Below are positions 43,338 through 51,159 of a stretch of 64,000 bases of DNA, one piece after another. The stretch is from assembly GCF_001428435.1 (NCBI RefSeq), contig NZ_LMSO01000001.1, forward strand, positions 62,001 to 126,000, read 5' to 3'. The stretch comes from Arthrobacter sp. Soil782 (GTDB lineage: Bacteria > Actinomycetota > Actinomycetes > Actinomycetales > Micrococcaceae). Under the pieces are notes generated by a model. That model was not told the origin of the DNA. It did not search any database and saw only the letters and a list, made by a program, of their open reading frames with translations. Every line of letters starts with the position of its first letter. Within the stretch, counting starts at the first letter, position 1. The position numbers and the translations under genes are program-made.

Positions 43338-44054
43338 GTGACCATGTCGGAGCTTCCCGGATTACGGTCCGCCGCCGGCGATCAGCAGGGCAGGCAAATT
43401 CCGCCTGCATCGCTCGCCCGCCTGACCATTTATCTGCGCGCCCTCAACTCCCTTCTGGCGGAGGGGATTGAACGAGTGTCTTCGGAGGAACTGGCAGACG
43501 CGGCGGGCGTGAATTCGCCCATGCTCCGCAAGGACCTCTCCTACCTGGGTTCCTACGGCACGCGGGGTGTCGGCTACGACGTCCAGTACCTGAACAGCCA
43601 AATCTCCACAGCCCTGGGACTGACCCAGGACTGGCGGGTGGCCATCGTCGGCGCCGGAAACCTCGGGCGTGCGCTCGCCGGGTACTCGGGGTTCCAGTCG
43701 CGGGGCTTCGAGGTGGTCGCGCTGTTCGACGCAGATCAGATGATTGTCGGTACGGAGGTCGGCTGGCTGCGCGTCAGCCCAGTGGAGGATCTGGCAACAG
43801 TGCTTCACAGGACGCGCGCCAATATGGCTGTTCTCGCGGTACCAGCGGGCGTTGCACAGCAGTTGTGCGATGAACTTGTTGCGGCCGGGGTGACAAGCAT
43901 CCTAAGTTTCGCGCCGGTAGTGCTGCAGGTTCCTGACCGGGTGCAGCTGCGCAAGGTGGACATGGCCACGGAGCTGCAGATCCTCGCTTACCACGCACAG
44001 CGGGCGCAGGATCCGGATCTTGATGCCGGTTCCAGCGCCCGCGCGGCCCAGTAG
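43338..44054 (+). CDS. rex: Redox-sensing transcriptional repressor Rex
   Basis: 238 residues. An N-terminal winged helix (SLARLTIYLRALNSLLAEGI; NSPMLRKDLSYLGSYGTRGV) and a C-terminal Rossmann domain with the NAD(H) loop WRVAIVGAGNLGRALAGY. Rex releases DNA when NADH is high and controls respiratory genes. GTG 43338 is preceded by GGAGAG at good spacing; ATG 43344 is the alternative. The usual actinobacterial downstream partners hemA and hemC are not next to it here. I found no convincing Rex box (TTGTGAANNNNTTCACAA type) in the preceding 150 bases. Confidence 0.95.
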   Translation: MTMSELPGLRSAAGDQQGRQIPPASLARLTIYLRALNSLLAEGIERVSSEELADAAGVNSPMLRKDLSYLGSYGTRGVGYDVQYLNSQISTALGLTQDWRVAIVGAGNLGRALAGYSGFQSRGFEVVALFDADQMIVGTEVGWLRVSPVEDLATVLHRTRANMAVLAVPAGVAQQLCDELVAAGVTSILSFAPVVLQVPDRVQLRKVDMATELQILAYHAQRAQDPDLDAGSSARAAQ

Positions 44055-44079
44055 GGCCGGTCCAGCAAGCTTCTGCGCG

Positions 44080-44748
44080 CTAGTGCGTGATTTGCTGCCG
44101 CTTGAAGTAGGCGTTGGACGGCTTGAGCCAGCACAGCACAACTCCTGCGACGCCAAGCAGCACCACGAGCACGTTCAGCGCGATGGAGAATCCGCTTGGC
44201 TGCAGGCTTTCCCCACCCAGCTGCGCCTGGACTTCAGCGTTACCCTGCAGCGCGGCGAGCGTCACCCAACTCATGATCATGAGCAGAACCGAAATACCCG
44301 CAAGAACAGTGGCGGTTATGCGAGCCCAGTTGTGTCCCTTGCGGATGAAGACGGCCAGCAGTACGTATACGCCGGTGGTAAGGATGCCGACAACGATCCC
44401 GATGCCGACACCGATTGCAGCCGCTCCCGCCGGCCCACCCGTGGTGCCTGATCCCATCAGGGTGGTGATGAAGTTGAGAACCCCAGCGGCGATGATCAGC
44501 CAAAAAGCCAGATTGACTTCCTTGGGGAGAGGCGGCCGCGCCTCTTCCGGCATGCGGGCTGCACTCGGATAGGCATACCCTGCGGGCTGGGCCGACTGGT
44601 AGGAGTATGGAGATGCAGGTTTCTGCGGTTCGGGGGAGAGGCCCGCACCGGAGTTCTGTGTGGGTCCGGGCTCATTGGGATTGAGTGACTCAGTTCCGGA
44701 GAGCTGGTGCGGATCGCGTTCTGAAGGATCGTGTGATGGCGTACTCAT
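44080..44748 (-). CDS. Membrane protein with Pro/Ser-rich N-terminus, function unknown
   Basis: 222 residues. The first 80 residues are hydrophilic and rich in Pro, Ser and Tyr (SPYSYQSAQPAGYAYPSA). Four membrane segments follow at about 82-104, 112-133, 145-165 and 190-210. Similar proteins with a disordered proline-rich head and a four-helix membrane part are common in Micrococcaceae, with no assigned role. It is convergent with rex (25 bases between stops). Probably leaderless: TACGCT, six bases, ATG 44748. Confidence 0.8.
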   Translation of the reverse strand: MSTPSHDPSERDPHQLSGTESLNPNEPGPTQNSGAGLSPEPQKPASPYSYQSAQPAGYAYPSAARMPEEARPPLPKEVNLAFWLIIAAGVLNFITTLMGSGTTGGPAGAAAIGVGIGIVVGILTTGVYVLLAVFIRKGHNWARITATVLAGISVLLMIMSWVTLAALQGNAEVQAQLGGESLQPSGFSIALNVLVVLLGVAGVVLCWLKPSNAYFKRQQITH

Positions 44749-44754
44749 GCGCTC

Positions 44755-44760
44755 AGCGTA
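44755..44760 (-). promoter_or_regulatory. Candidate -10 box of membrane-protein gene (leaderless start)
   Basis: On the minus strand TACGCT, six bases, ATG 44748. Confidence 0.45.
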
Positions 44761-44796
44761 CAGCCGTCAAGCTTCCGCCGTCGGGCTTTCAGGACA

Positions 44797-44839
44797 GAAA
44801 AAACGAGGGGGCGTGCCGGAAAGCCGGCACGCCCCCTCG
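44797..44839 (-). terminator. Rho-independent terminator of the yceI gene
   Basis: Perfect 16-bp stem: CGAGGGGGCGTGCCGG (44804-44819) with its complement (44824-44839), 4-nt loop, and TTTTTT on the minus strand. It ends 23 bases after the yceI stop. Confidence 0.92.
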
Positions 44840-44861
44840 AAGGGATTCGTGAGCAAAGAGC

Positions 44862-45413
44862 CTAGTTGGCCGAGGGTGCCACGAAAGCGGCGTCAAGGTT
44901 GATGGTCACCTTGTCGCCCACCAAAACACCGCCGGTCTCAAGAGCTGCGTTCCAGGTCAGACCGAATTCCTTGCGGGAGATAACCGTCTGGCCGGAGAAT
45001 CCAGCACGGGTGGCACCGAAGGGGTCAACAGCAACACCGTTGAACTCGGTATCGATGGCAACTTCTTTGGTGATCCCGCGGATGGTCAGGTCGCCGATCA
45101 GCTTGTAGGTCTCGCCGGCGCCTTCGACCCGCTTGGACACGAAAGTCATCTTGGGGAACTGCTCTGCGTCGAAGAAGTCGCCGCCCCGAACGTGGGCGTC
45201 GCGGTTCTCATCGTTCGAGTTGAAAGATGCGGTCTTGATGGTTGCGGTAACCTGCGAATCCTCGAGTGAGGATCCAACCTGCAGGGTGGCGTCGACGGTG
45301 TCGAAGTTCCCGCGTACCTTGCTGATCCCGGCGTGGCGGACGCTGAAGCCCACTTCGCTGTGCGAGCCGTCGAAGTTCCAGATGCCCTGAGTGAGTCCGG
45401 TGGGGATAGCCAT
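44862..45413 (-). CDS. yceI: YceI-family lipocalin-like protein
   Basis: 183 residues from ATG 45413, preceded by AGGAGAA; the longer frame upstream is an artefact. The YceI beta-barrel pattern starts GIWNFDGSHSEVGFSVRHAG. It continues with KVRGNFDTVDATL, FFDAEQFPKMTFVSK and LTIRGITKEVAI. No signal peptide is seen, so it is cytoplasmic, unlike E. coli YceI. The family binds isoprenoid or other lipophilic molecules; the ligand here is unknown. It is a single-gene unit with an AT-rich upstream region containing an inverted repeat and a strong terminator. Confidence 0.93.
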   Translation of the reverse strand: MAIPTGLTQGIWNFDGSHSEVGFSVRHAGISKVRGNFDTVDATLQVGSSLEDSQVTATIKTASFNSNDENRDAHVRGGDFFDAEQFPKMTFVSKRVEGAGETYKLIGDLTIRGITKEVAIDTEFNGVAVDPFGATRAGFSGQTVISRKEFGLTWNAALETGGVLVGDKVTINLDAAFVAPSAN

Positions 45414-45490
45414 GATGTTTCTCCTGATCTGTCGTGCTTTGGGTTGGTGTGCGGCCGAGGCGACCGAACGAGCGTGTATCTCTAATAAAC

Positions 45491-45502
45491 ATGCATTTGC
45501 AT
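45491..45502. promoter_or_regulatory. Candidate operator upstream of yceI
   Basis: ATGCATTTGCAT is an ATGCA / TGCAT inverted repeat with a 2-nt centre, 78 bp upstream of the yceI ATG. It sits in the most AT-rich stretch of the region (45475-45545). MarR-family control is common for yceI genes, but no regulator gene is adjacent. Confidence 0.35.
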
Positions 45503-45615
45503 CTTTTATTCCATCAATTGCTTCAATGTTCAAATATTTTTCTCTACCGCCTCTTCCGACAGCCAGTCGCCGGCCGATTTAGCCCTCTGGCGCGAGGGAT
45601 GCGAAACTTGATGAC

Positions 45616-46281
45616 ATGCCCTCAGCCACCGTTCACCTCGTGCGCCACGGCGAAGTCCACAACCCGGACGGGATCCTCTATGGCCGCCTGCCCGAGTTCC
45701 ATCTGTCAGAGCTCGGTCGTGAGATGGCCGAGCGGGTTGCGGGCTACTTTGCGGAGCGCAGGAAGGACGGCGCCGACATCGTGCATCTCGTCGCCTCACC
45801 CCTCACGCGCGCACAGGAGACCGCTGAACCGACAGCCCGCGAGCTGGGCCTCACCGTTGTAACCGATGAGCGCATCATCGAGGCGGAGAACCGGTTCGAG
45901 GGGATGGCGCAGGTCGCCCAGCAGATCAGGCACCCCCGGCACTGGAAGTCCCTGCGAAACCCGTTCACTCCATCCTGGGGTGAGCCGTACAGCGCCCAGG
46001 TTGAGCGCGTCATGTCCGCTGTCCACGATGCGCGGCGCGCGGCGTTGGAAGCTACGGGCGGCAAGGACGCCGAGGCGATCATGGTCAGCCATCAGCTGCC
46101 CATCTGGGTTGCGCGGCTGTCAGCCGAGAACCGGCGCCTGTGGCATGATCCGCGCCAGCGTAAATGCACGTTGAGCTCCGTAACCTCCCTCTATTTCGAC
46201 GGCGACCAGCTCACCGGCGTTCGGTATGAGGAGCCCTGTGCTGATCTATTGCCGCGCGCAAAGAACATCCCGGGAGCGTAA
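45616..46281 (+). CDS. Histidine phosphatase family protein (phosphoglycerate-mutase-like)
   Basis: 221 residues. The phosphohistidine motif is VHLVRHGEVHNPDGILYG near the N-terminus. A second active-site His lies in IMVSHQLPIWVA (about residue 157), and the usual SPLTRAQETAEPTA follows the first third. Members include cofactor-dependent mutases and broad phosphatases. In M. tuberculosis a homologue (Rv0525) precedes the same cytochrome c maturation genes. Physiological substrate unknown. GAAACT lies seven bases before the ATG. Confidence 0.9.
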   Translation: MPSATVHLVRHGEVHNPDGILYGRLPEFHLSELGREMAERVAGYFAERRKDGADIVHLVASPLTRAQETAEPTARELGLTVVTDERIIEAENRFEGMAQVAQQIRHPRHWKSLRNPFTPSWGEPYSAQVERVMSAVHDARRAALEATGGKDAEAIMVSHQLPIWVARLSAENRRLWHDPRQRKCTLSSVTSLYFDGDQLTGVRYEEPCADLLPRAKNIPGA

Positions 46282-46289
46282 TACAATTA

Positions 46290-46302
46290 CTACACGTTGT
46301 AG
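46290..46302. promoter_or_regulatory. Small palindrome ahead of the cytochrome c maturation genes
   Basis: CTACA-CGT-TGTAG lies 17 bases before the tlpA start. The TACA / TGTA halves recall BlaI/MecI/CopY operators, but the centre is three bases rather than two, so the resemblance is only suggestive. Confidence 0.3.
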
Positions 46303-46319
46303 AACTCGTGGAAGCCGTT

Positions 46320-46940
46320 GTGACTCAAACTGAAGCCGCCCCGCGTCGCCGGTCAGGCCGCGCCCTGATGCGCCTTGCCGCGTCGGTGATTGCCGCCGTC
46401 GTTGTCCTTTCGGGCTGTGCTGCACAGGACCCGCTGGCCCAGCAAGCGGCCGAGGGCAGCAACAAGAATTACATTGCCGGCGACGGTTCCGTCACCGAGT
46501 ACGCCGCTGCCGAACGCGGTGAACCCGTCCAGATCGAGGGGACCCTCTACAACGGCGAAACTGTTTCCTCATCCGCGTGGCCAGGAGAGGTGACGGTACT
46601 CAACTTCTGGTACGCAGCGTGCGCACCCTGCCGGGAAGAGGCTCCGGACCTCGTTGCGCTGCATGAGGAGTACCAGTCGGAGGACGTGCAGTTCTACGGC
46701 GTCAACATCAGGGACAGCAAGGAGAACGCCGAGGCCTTCGAGCGCAACTTCGGCATTCCCTACCCCAGCTTCAATGATTCCGACGGCGGAGTCCTCCTCG
46801 CGATGACCAGCTACGTCCCGCCGCAGGCTGTGCCGACAACTCTCGTGCTTGACAAAGAGGGCCGCGTTTCGGCCCGCATACTGGGCCTGGCCGACAAGGG
46901 AACCCTCAGCGCACTCATTGACTCCGCGCTGGCCGAGTAG
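46320..46940 (+). CDS. TlpA/ResA-like thioredoxin-fold lipoprotein
   Basis: 206 residues from GTG 46320, which has GGAAG five bases upstream; GTG 46308 is the alternative. Signal peptide with lipobox VLSGC (Cys33). The thioredoxin-like domain has the redox motif FWYAACAPCREEAP (Cys101, Cys104) and the cis-Pro region YVPPQAVPTTLVLD. It should keep apocytochrome heme-binding cysteines reduced outside the membrane, receiving electrons from CcdA encoded next. Its stop overlaps the ccdA GTG by one base. Confidence 0.92.
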   Translation: MTQTEAAPRRRSGRALMRLAASVIAAVVVLSGCAAQDPLAQQAAEGSNKNYIAGDGSVTEYAAAERGEPVQIEGTLYNGETVSSSAWPGEVTVLNFWYAACAPCREEAPDLVALHEEYQSEDVQFYGVNIRDSKENAEAFERNFGIPYPSFNDSDGGVLLAMTSYVPPQAVPTTLVLDKEGRVSARILGLADKGTLSALIDSALAE

Positions 46941-47743
46941 TGGCTGTGTCCGCATCCCTCCCACTCGGTGCCGCTATGGCCCTCGCGCCGGCCGGGAATG
47001 CCTTTGCCGATACGGTCCTGAACGGTTCGATGCTCCTTGCTCTGCCCGTGGCGCTGCTTGCAGGCCTGGTGTCCTTCGTATCACCGTGTGTGCTGCCGCT
47101 GGTGCCCGGGTACCTCGGCTACGTCAGCGGACTCACCGGTGTGGATCTGGAGCAGCAGAAGCGTGGACGGATGGTCGCGGGAATCGGGCTGTTCGTCGTC
47201 GGGTTCTCCGCAGTGTTCATGGCGTACGGAGCGCTTTTCGGACAGCTGGGAGCCTGGCTGGCAGGCTCCCAGGAGTGGCTGATCCGGATCTTCGGGCTCG
47301 TGGTGATTGTGCTCGGCATCGTCTTCATGGGCGGATTCTCCTGGTTCCAACAGGACCGGAAGCTCCACGCCCGCGTTCCGAGCGGCCTCTGGGGTGCGCC
47401 GCTGCTGGGCCTCACCTTCGGTCTTGGCTGGGCGCCCTGCATCGGGCCCACGCTCTCGGCCGTGCAACTGCTGGCTTTCTCCAACGATGGCGCCAGTGCC
47501 GCCAAAGGCGCGCTCCTCACCTTCGTATACTGCCTGGGCCTGGGACTGCCCTTCCTGCTGATCGCGCTCGGACTGCGGCGGGGGATGGGAGCCATGAAAT
47601 TCTTCCGACGCCACCGGCTGCTGCTGCAGCGAACCGGCGGCGGAATGCTGATACTGGTCGGCGTGCTCATGGCGTCCGGTGTCTGGAACCTGTGGATCAA
47701 CGAGCTTCAGCAGTGGCTCGGCGGCGTGACGTTACCGATCTGA
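46940..47743 (+). CDS. ccdA: Cytochrome c biogenesis thiol-disulfide transporter CcdA
   Basis: 267 residues, six predicted membrane segments after a short N-terminal extension that itself looks signal-like. The two redox cysteines are in FVSPCVLPLVPGYLGYVSG and GLGWAPCIGPTLSAVQ, both followed by Pro-rich kinks typical of CcdA/DsbD membrane domains. It carries reducing equivalents from cytoplasmic thioredoxin to TlpA-like partners. Second gene of the system II cytochrome c operon. Confidence 0.95.
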   Translation: MAVSASLPLGAAMALAPAGNAFADTVLNGSMLLALPVALLAGLVSFVSPCVLPLVPGYLGYVSGLTGVDLEQQKRGRMVAGIGLFVVGFSAVFMAYGALFGQLGAWLAGSQEWLIRIFGLVVIVLGIVFMGGFSWFQQDRKLHARVPSGLWGAPLLGLTFGLGWAPCIGPTLSAVQLLAFSNDGASAAKGALLTFVYCLGLGLPFLLIALGLRRGMGAMKFFRRHRLLLQRTGGGMLILVGVLMASGVWNLWINELQQWLGGVTLPI

Positions 47744-47750
47744 ACAACTG

Positions 47751-49463
47751 ATGGCTAAACCAAAGGAAGACTCCATGGCAACGAAGGAGCGAGAAGACGG
47801 CGTCGCGCTGCCCGCTCTAGGATTCCTCGGCACCGTGCGGTGGATGTGGACTCAGCTGACGAGTATGCGTACGGCTCTCTTCCTGCTGCTCCTGCTGGCG
47901 GTCGCCGCCGTGCCCGGTTCGCTCTTCCCGCAACGCCCGGCAAACCCGGCAGTCGTCACCCAGTACATTCAGGACAATCCGGAGACCGGACCCATTCTGG
48001 ACTGGTTCCAGTTGTTCGATGTCTACTCGTCCGTCTGGTTCTCAGCGATCTACCTGCTCCTGTTCATCTCACTGATCGGGTGCGTCATCCCGCGCGCGAT
48101 GGTCCACGGCCGTGCCTGGCGGTCGAAGCCGCCCCGGACTCCAAGCAGGCTCTCGCGGATGCCCGCTCACGGGACATTCGTCCTGCCGGCCGCGCAGGAG
48201 TCCCAGCCCAGCGGCCAGGGAGGGGAGCGGCCCGCCTCGGCGGGTGCCGCGGTCGTCGACGCCGCAGCTGTGCTGAAGAAGCGCGGGTACCGGGTGGATG
48301 TGCGAGATGAAAACAGTGCGCGGCCCTCCGTCGGCGCAGAGCGGGGATTCCTGAAGGAGCTCGGGAACCTGGTGTTCCACGTGTCCCTCATCGGCGTGCT
48401 GGTTTCCGTTGCCGTTGGCGGGCTGTTCGGATACCGGGGACAGAAAATCCTGATCGAGGGTGAAACCTTCGTGAACACGCTGGTGGGTTATGACTCCTTC
48501 ACGCCGGGCACCAACTTCTCCGAAGACAACCTGGACCCGTATTCGATCACGCTCGAGGACTTCGAGGTGCAGTTTGACCGGCAGCTCACGCATTACGGCC
48601 AGCCCATCGACTTCACCGCCACCATGACCACCAAGACCGCTCCCGGGGCTGAACCGGAAGAGCAGATCCTGAAGGTCAATGAACCGCTGACCATCGGCGG
48701 CACCAGCGTTTACCTGGTAGGCAATGGCTACGCTCCCGTCATTACGGTGCGCGACGGCGAGGGCAACATTGCGCACCAGGGACCTGTTGTGTCCATTCCA
48801 CAGGACGGACTCTTCACCTCCCTCATAGTGCTGAAAGTGCCGGACGCACAGCCGAACCAGCTCGGTTTTGTCGGGTTCTTCCTGCCCACCGCAGCAGTAG
48901 ACGAGAACGGCGTCTCCTTCTCCCGCGACCCGGACCCGTTCCTTCCTCAGCTGAACCTCAACTCCTACTACGGTGACCTCGGGCTCGACGACGGAGATCC
49001 GCAGAACGTCTACGTTCTGGACACGGACACCCTGACCGAGCTCAACAGCCGGAACAGCGAAGCTGGCGGCATTGTGCTCGACGCCGGGGAAACGTTCGAA
49101 CTGCCCGATGGCAAGGGCTCCATCACCTTCGACGGGCTGCGCCGCTATGCAGCCCTGGACATCACGCATGACCCGGCTGAGCTGGGCGCCCTGGTGTTTT
49201 CCTCGCTTGCGCTTGCCGGGCTCAGCGCGTCCCTGTTCATCGGCCGCCGCAGGGTCTGGATTGCCACCGGCACACGCACTGACGGCAGCATCACGGTCGA
49301 GTACGGCTTGCTGGCGCGCGGTGAAGACCACCGTCTGGCGGGCGAAGGGGCAGCGATCGAAAAACTGCTCCGGCAACGCTGGCTGGCAGACAGCACCGAA
49401 GACGACGAGAATGGGACAGCGCACGCGGGGGCGTCAGCGCCCGGAAGCGGTAAGGACAACTGA
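47751..49463 (+). CDS. resB: Cytochrome c biogenesis protein ResB/Ccs1
   Basis: 570 residues. Three N-terminal membrane segments include TALFLLLLLAVAAVPGSLFPQ, followed by VWFSAIYLLLFISLIGCVIP. A large outer domain (about 215-470) precedes a final membrane helix (ALVFSSLALAGLSASLFIG). The GSLFPQ and SLIGCVIPR segments are ResB hallmarks. With CcsB it forms the heme transporter/synthetase of system II. The ATG at 47751 is eight bases after ccdA; an internal ATG 47775 is possible. It overlaps ccsB by one base. Confidence 0.94.
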   Translation: MAKPKEDSMATKEREDGVALPALGFLGTVRWMWTQLTSMRTALFLLLLLAVAAVPGSLFPQRPANPAVVTQYIQDNPETGPILDWFQLFDVYSSVWFSAIYLLLFISLIGCVIPRAMVHGRAWRSKPPRTPSRLSRMPAHGTFVLPAAQESQPSGQGGERPASAGAAVVDAAAVLKKRGYRVDVRDENSARPSVGAERGFLKELGNLVFHVSLIGVLVSVAVGGLFGYRGQKILIEGETFVNTLVGYDSFTPGTNFSEDNLDPYSITLEDFEVQFDRQLTHYGQPIDFTATMTTKTAPGAEPEEQILKVNEPLTIGGTSVYLVGNGYAPVITVRDGEGNIAHQGPVVSIPQDGLFTSLIVLKVPDAQPNQLGFVGFFLPTAAVDENGVSFSRDPDPFLPQLNLNSYYGDLGLDDGDPQNVYVLDTDTLTELNSRNSEAGGIVLDAGETFELPDGKGSITFDGLRRYAALDITHDPAELGALVFSSLALAGLSASLFIGRRRVWIATGTRTDGSITVEYGLLARGEDHRLAGEGAAIEKLLRQRWLADSTEDDENGTAHAGASAPGSGKDN

Positions 49464-50494
49464 TGCAGAACATAAACCAGACCCTGGGACAGTACAGCGA
49501 GCTCTTCATGCTGCTCGCTGCCCTGGCGTACACAGTGGGATTCCTCGCGTTCACCTGGGACCTCGTCAAGAGCAGCCGGCGCATCCGCGAGATTGAAGCC
49601 GGTCTCGCGGAATCCGCCAAGGACCGGGAGCTGGTGCTTGCTGGCGCCGTGGCCGGAGGCAGGCGCGGAAAGGCATCCGCTGACGGCGCTCCAACGGGCT
49701 CAACCGCCGACGACGCCATGGACTATCAGGGAGAGCGACGCTCCGCCGCCCGCATCGCCGTCGCGCTCACCATCGTTGCTGCGGTGATCCATGCAGTAGC
49801 TGTTGTCACCCGCGGCGTTGCCGCTGGCCGCGTGCCGTGGGGCAATATGTACGAGTTCTGCACCACCGGCGGGCTGGTGGTCGCCGTCGTCTTCCTGTTG
49901 GTGCTCACCCGCAAGGACCTGCGATTCCTCGGAACCTTCGTGATTGGCCTCGTGGTAGTCATGCTGTGCGCAGCCACCATTGGATTTCCGACGCCGGTGG
50001 CAAACCTGGTGCCTGCGCTGCAGAGCTACTGGCTCATCATCCACGTGTCCGTGGCCGTTGCTGCCTCCGCCCTTTTCACCCTGACCTTCGCGATGTCCGT
50101 ACTTCAGCTGATCCAGGCCAGCCGGGTTGCTCGTCTCGCCTCCGGCGGTGAAGACCGGCTGCCGTTCATGCGGCTGGTTCCCTCCGCGCTGAGCCTGGAG
50201 AATCTCTCCTACCGGATCAACGCGATCGCGTTCGTGATGTGGACCTTCACCCTCATGGCGGGCGCAATCTGGGCGGAGAAGGCCTGGGGCAGGTACTGGG
50301 GCTGGGACACCAAGGAAGTCTGGACTTTTGTGATCTGGGTGGTCTACGCCGGTTACCTCCACGCCCGGGCAACCCGTGGCTGGACCGGGACAAGGGCGGC
50401 CTGGCTCTCGATTGTCGGCTACCTGTGCATCGTCTTCAACTTCACGATCGTCAACATCTACTTCTCGGGACTGCACAGCTACGCCGGAGTCTGA
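49463..50494 (+). CDS. ccsB: Cytochrome c biogenesis protein CcsB/ResC
   Basis: 343 residues, eight predicted membrane segments. The tryptophan-rich heme-binding signature is WAEKAWGRYWGWDTKEVW (WWD domain), followed by the conserved His-containing segment VYAGYLHARATRGW. VPWGNMYEFCTTGG is another family mark. It ligates heme b to the CXXCH of apocytochromes together with ResB. Last gene of the operon. It faces the response regulator gene with a 20-base gap and no evident terminator. Confidence 0.95.
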   Translation: MQNINQTLGQYSELFMLLAALAYTVGFLAFTWDLVKSSRRIREIEAGLAESAKDRELVLAGAVAGGRRGKASADGAPTGSTADDAMDYQGERRSAARIAVALTIVAAVIHAVAVVTRGVAAGRVPWGNMYEFCTTGGLVVAVVFLLVLTRKDLRFLGTFVIGLVVVMLCAATIGFPTPVANLVPALQSYWLIIHVSVAVAASALFTLTFAMSVLQLIQASRVARLASGGEDRLPFMRLVPSALSLENLSYRINAIAFVMWTFTLMAGAIWAEKAWGRYWGWDTKEVWTFVIWVVYAGYLHARATRGWTGTRAAWLSIVGYLCIVFNFTIVNIYFSGLHSYAGV

Positions 50495-50514
50495 TCCAAC
50501 GCGAAGTTAAGCCT

Positions 50515-51159
50515 TCAGCTCCTGATGATGCGTTGCTGCCTCGCCGTTGATATGGCGGCGGTGCGGTTGTCCACGCCGAGCTTGTCGTAGATATGGACCA
50601 GATGCGTCTTCACGGTTGCCTCGCTGATGAACAGCTCTTTGGCAATACGCCGGTTCGGCATGCCGGTGGCAAGGAGTTCCAACAGTTGGATCTCGCGGGC
50701 GCTCAGGGACGTCGTCGGGCTTGAGATGCGGCCCATCAGACGCGCGGCTACTTCCGGTGCGAGCGCTGTCTGTCCGCGGGCGGCTGACTGCACCGCTCGA
50801 CGGATTTCTTCCGGCGGAGCGTCTTTCAGCAGGTATCCGCCGGCGCCGGCTTCCACAGCAGCGATGATGTCTGCATCGGTGTCATAAGTGGTCAGGATCA
50901 GTACCTGCGGCGGGTCATCCAGTGCGCGGATGCTCCGGGTCGCGGTGACGCCGTCCATGCCCTCGCCCATCTGGAGGTCCATGAGCACAACATCCACCGG
51001 CTGACCGAGGGCCGCGCGTTTTTGTATTTCTGCCAGGGCGGCAGCGCCGTCAGCCACGTCTCCGGCCACGAAGACGCCGTCGAAGTCGTTGAGCATTGCC
51101 CTCAGGCCGGCCCGGACAACCGGATGGTCGTCCACCAGAAGTACGCGGATCTCAGTCAT
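50515..51159 (-). CDS. Two-component response regulator, NarL/LuxR type
   Basis: 214 residues from ATG 51159, which overlaps the kinase stop by eight bases. The receiver domain begins IRVLLVDDHPVVRAGLRAML and has phospho-acceptor Asp61 in VVLMDLQMG. The C-terminal LuxR-type HTH (about 150-205) reads LSAREIQLLELLATGMPNRRIAKEL (given in parts: LSAREIQLLEL, GMPNRRIAKELFISEATVKT). It acts on DNA when phosphorylated by the co-encoded kinase. Targets cannot be inferred. Confidence 0.94.
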   Translation of the reverse strand: MTEIRVLLVDDHPVVRAGLRAMLNDFDGVFVAGDVADGAAALAEIQKRAALGQPVDVVLMDLQMGEGMDGVTATRSIRALDDPPQVLILTTYDTDADIIAAVEAGAGGYLLKDAPPEEIRRAVQSAARGQTALAPEVAARLMGRISSPTTSLSAREIQLLELLATGMPNRRIAKELFISEATVKTHLVHIYDKLGVDNRTAAISTARQQRIIRS

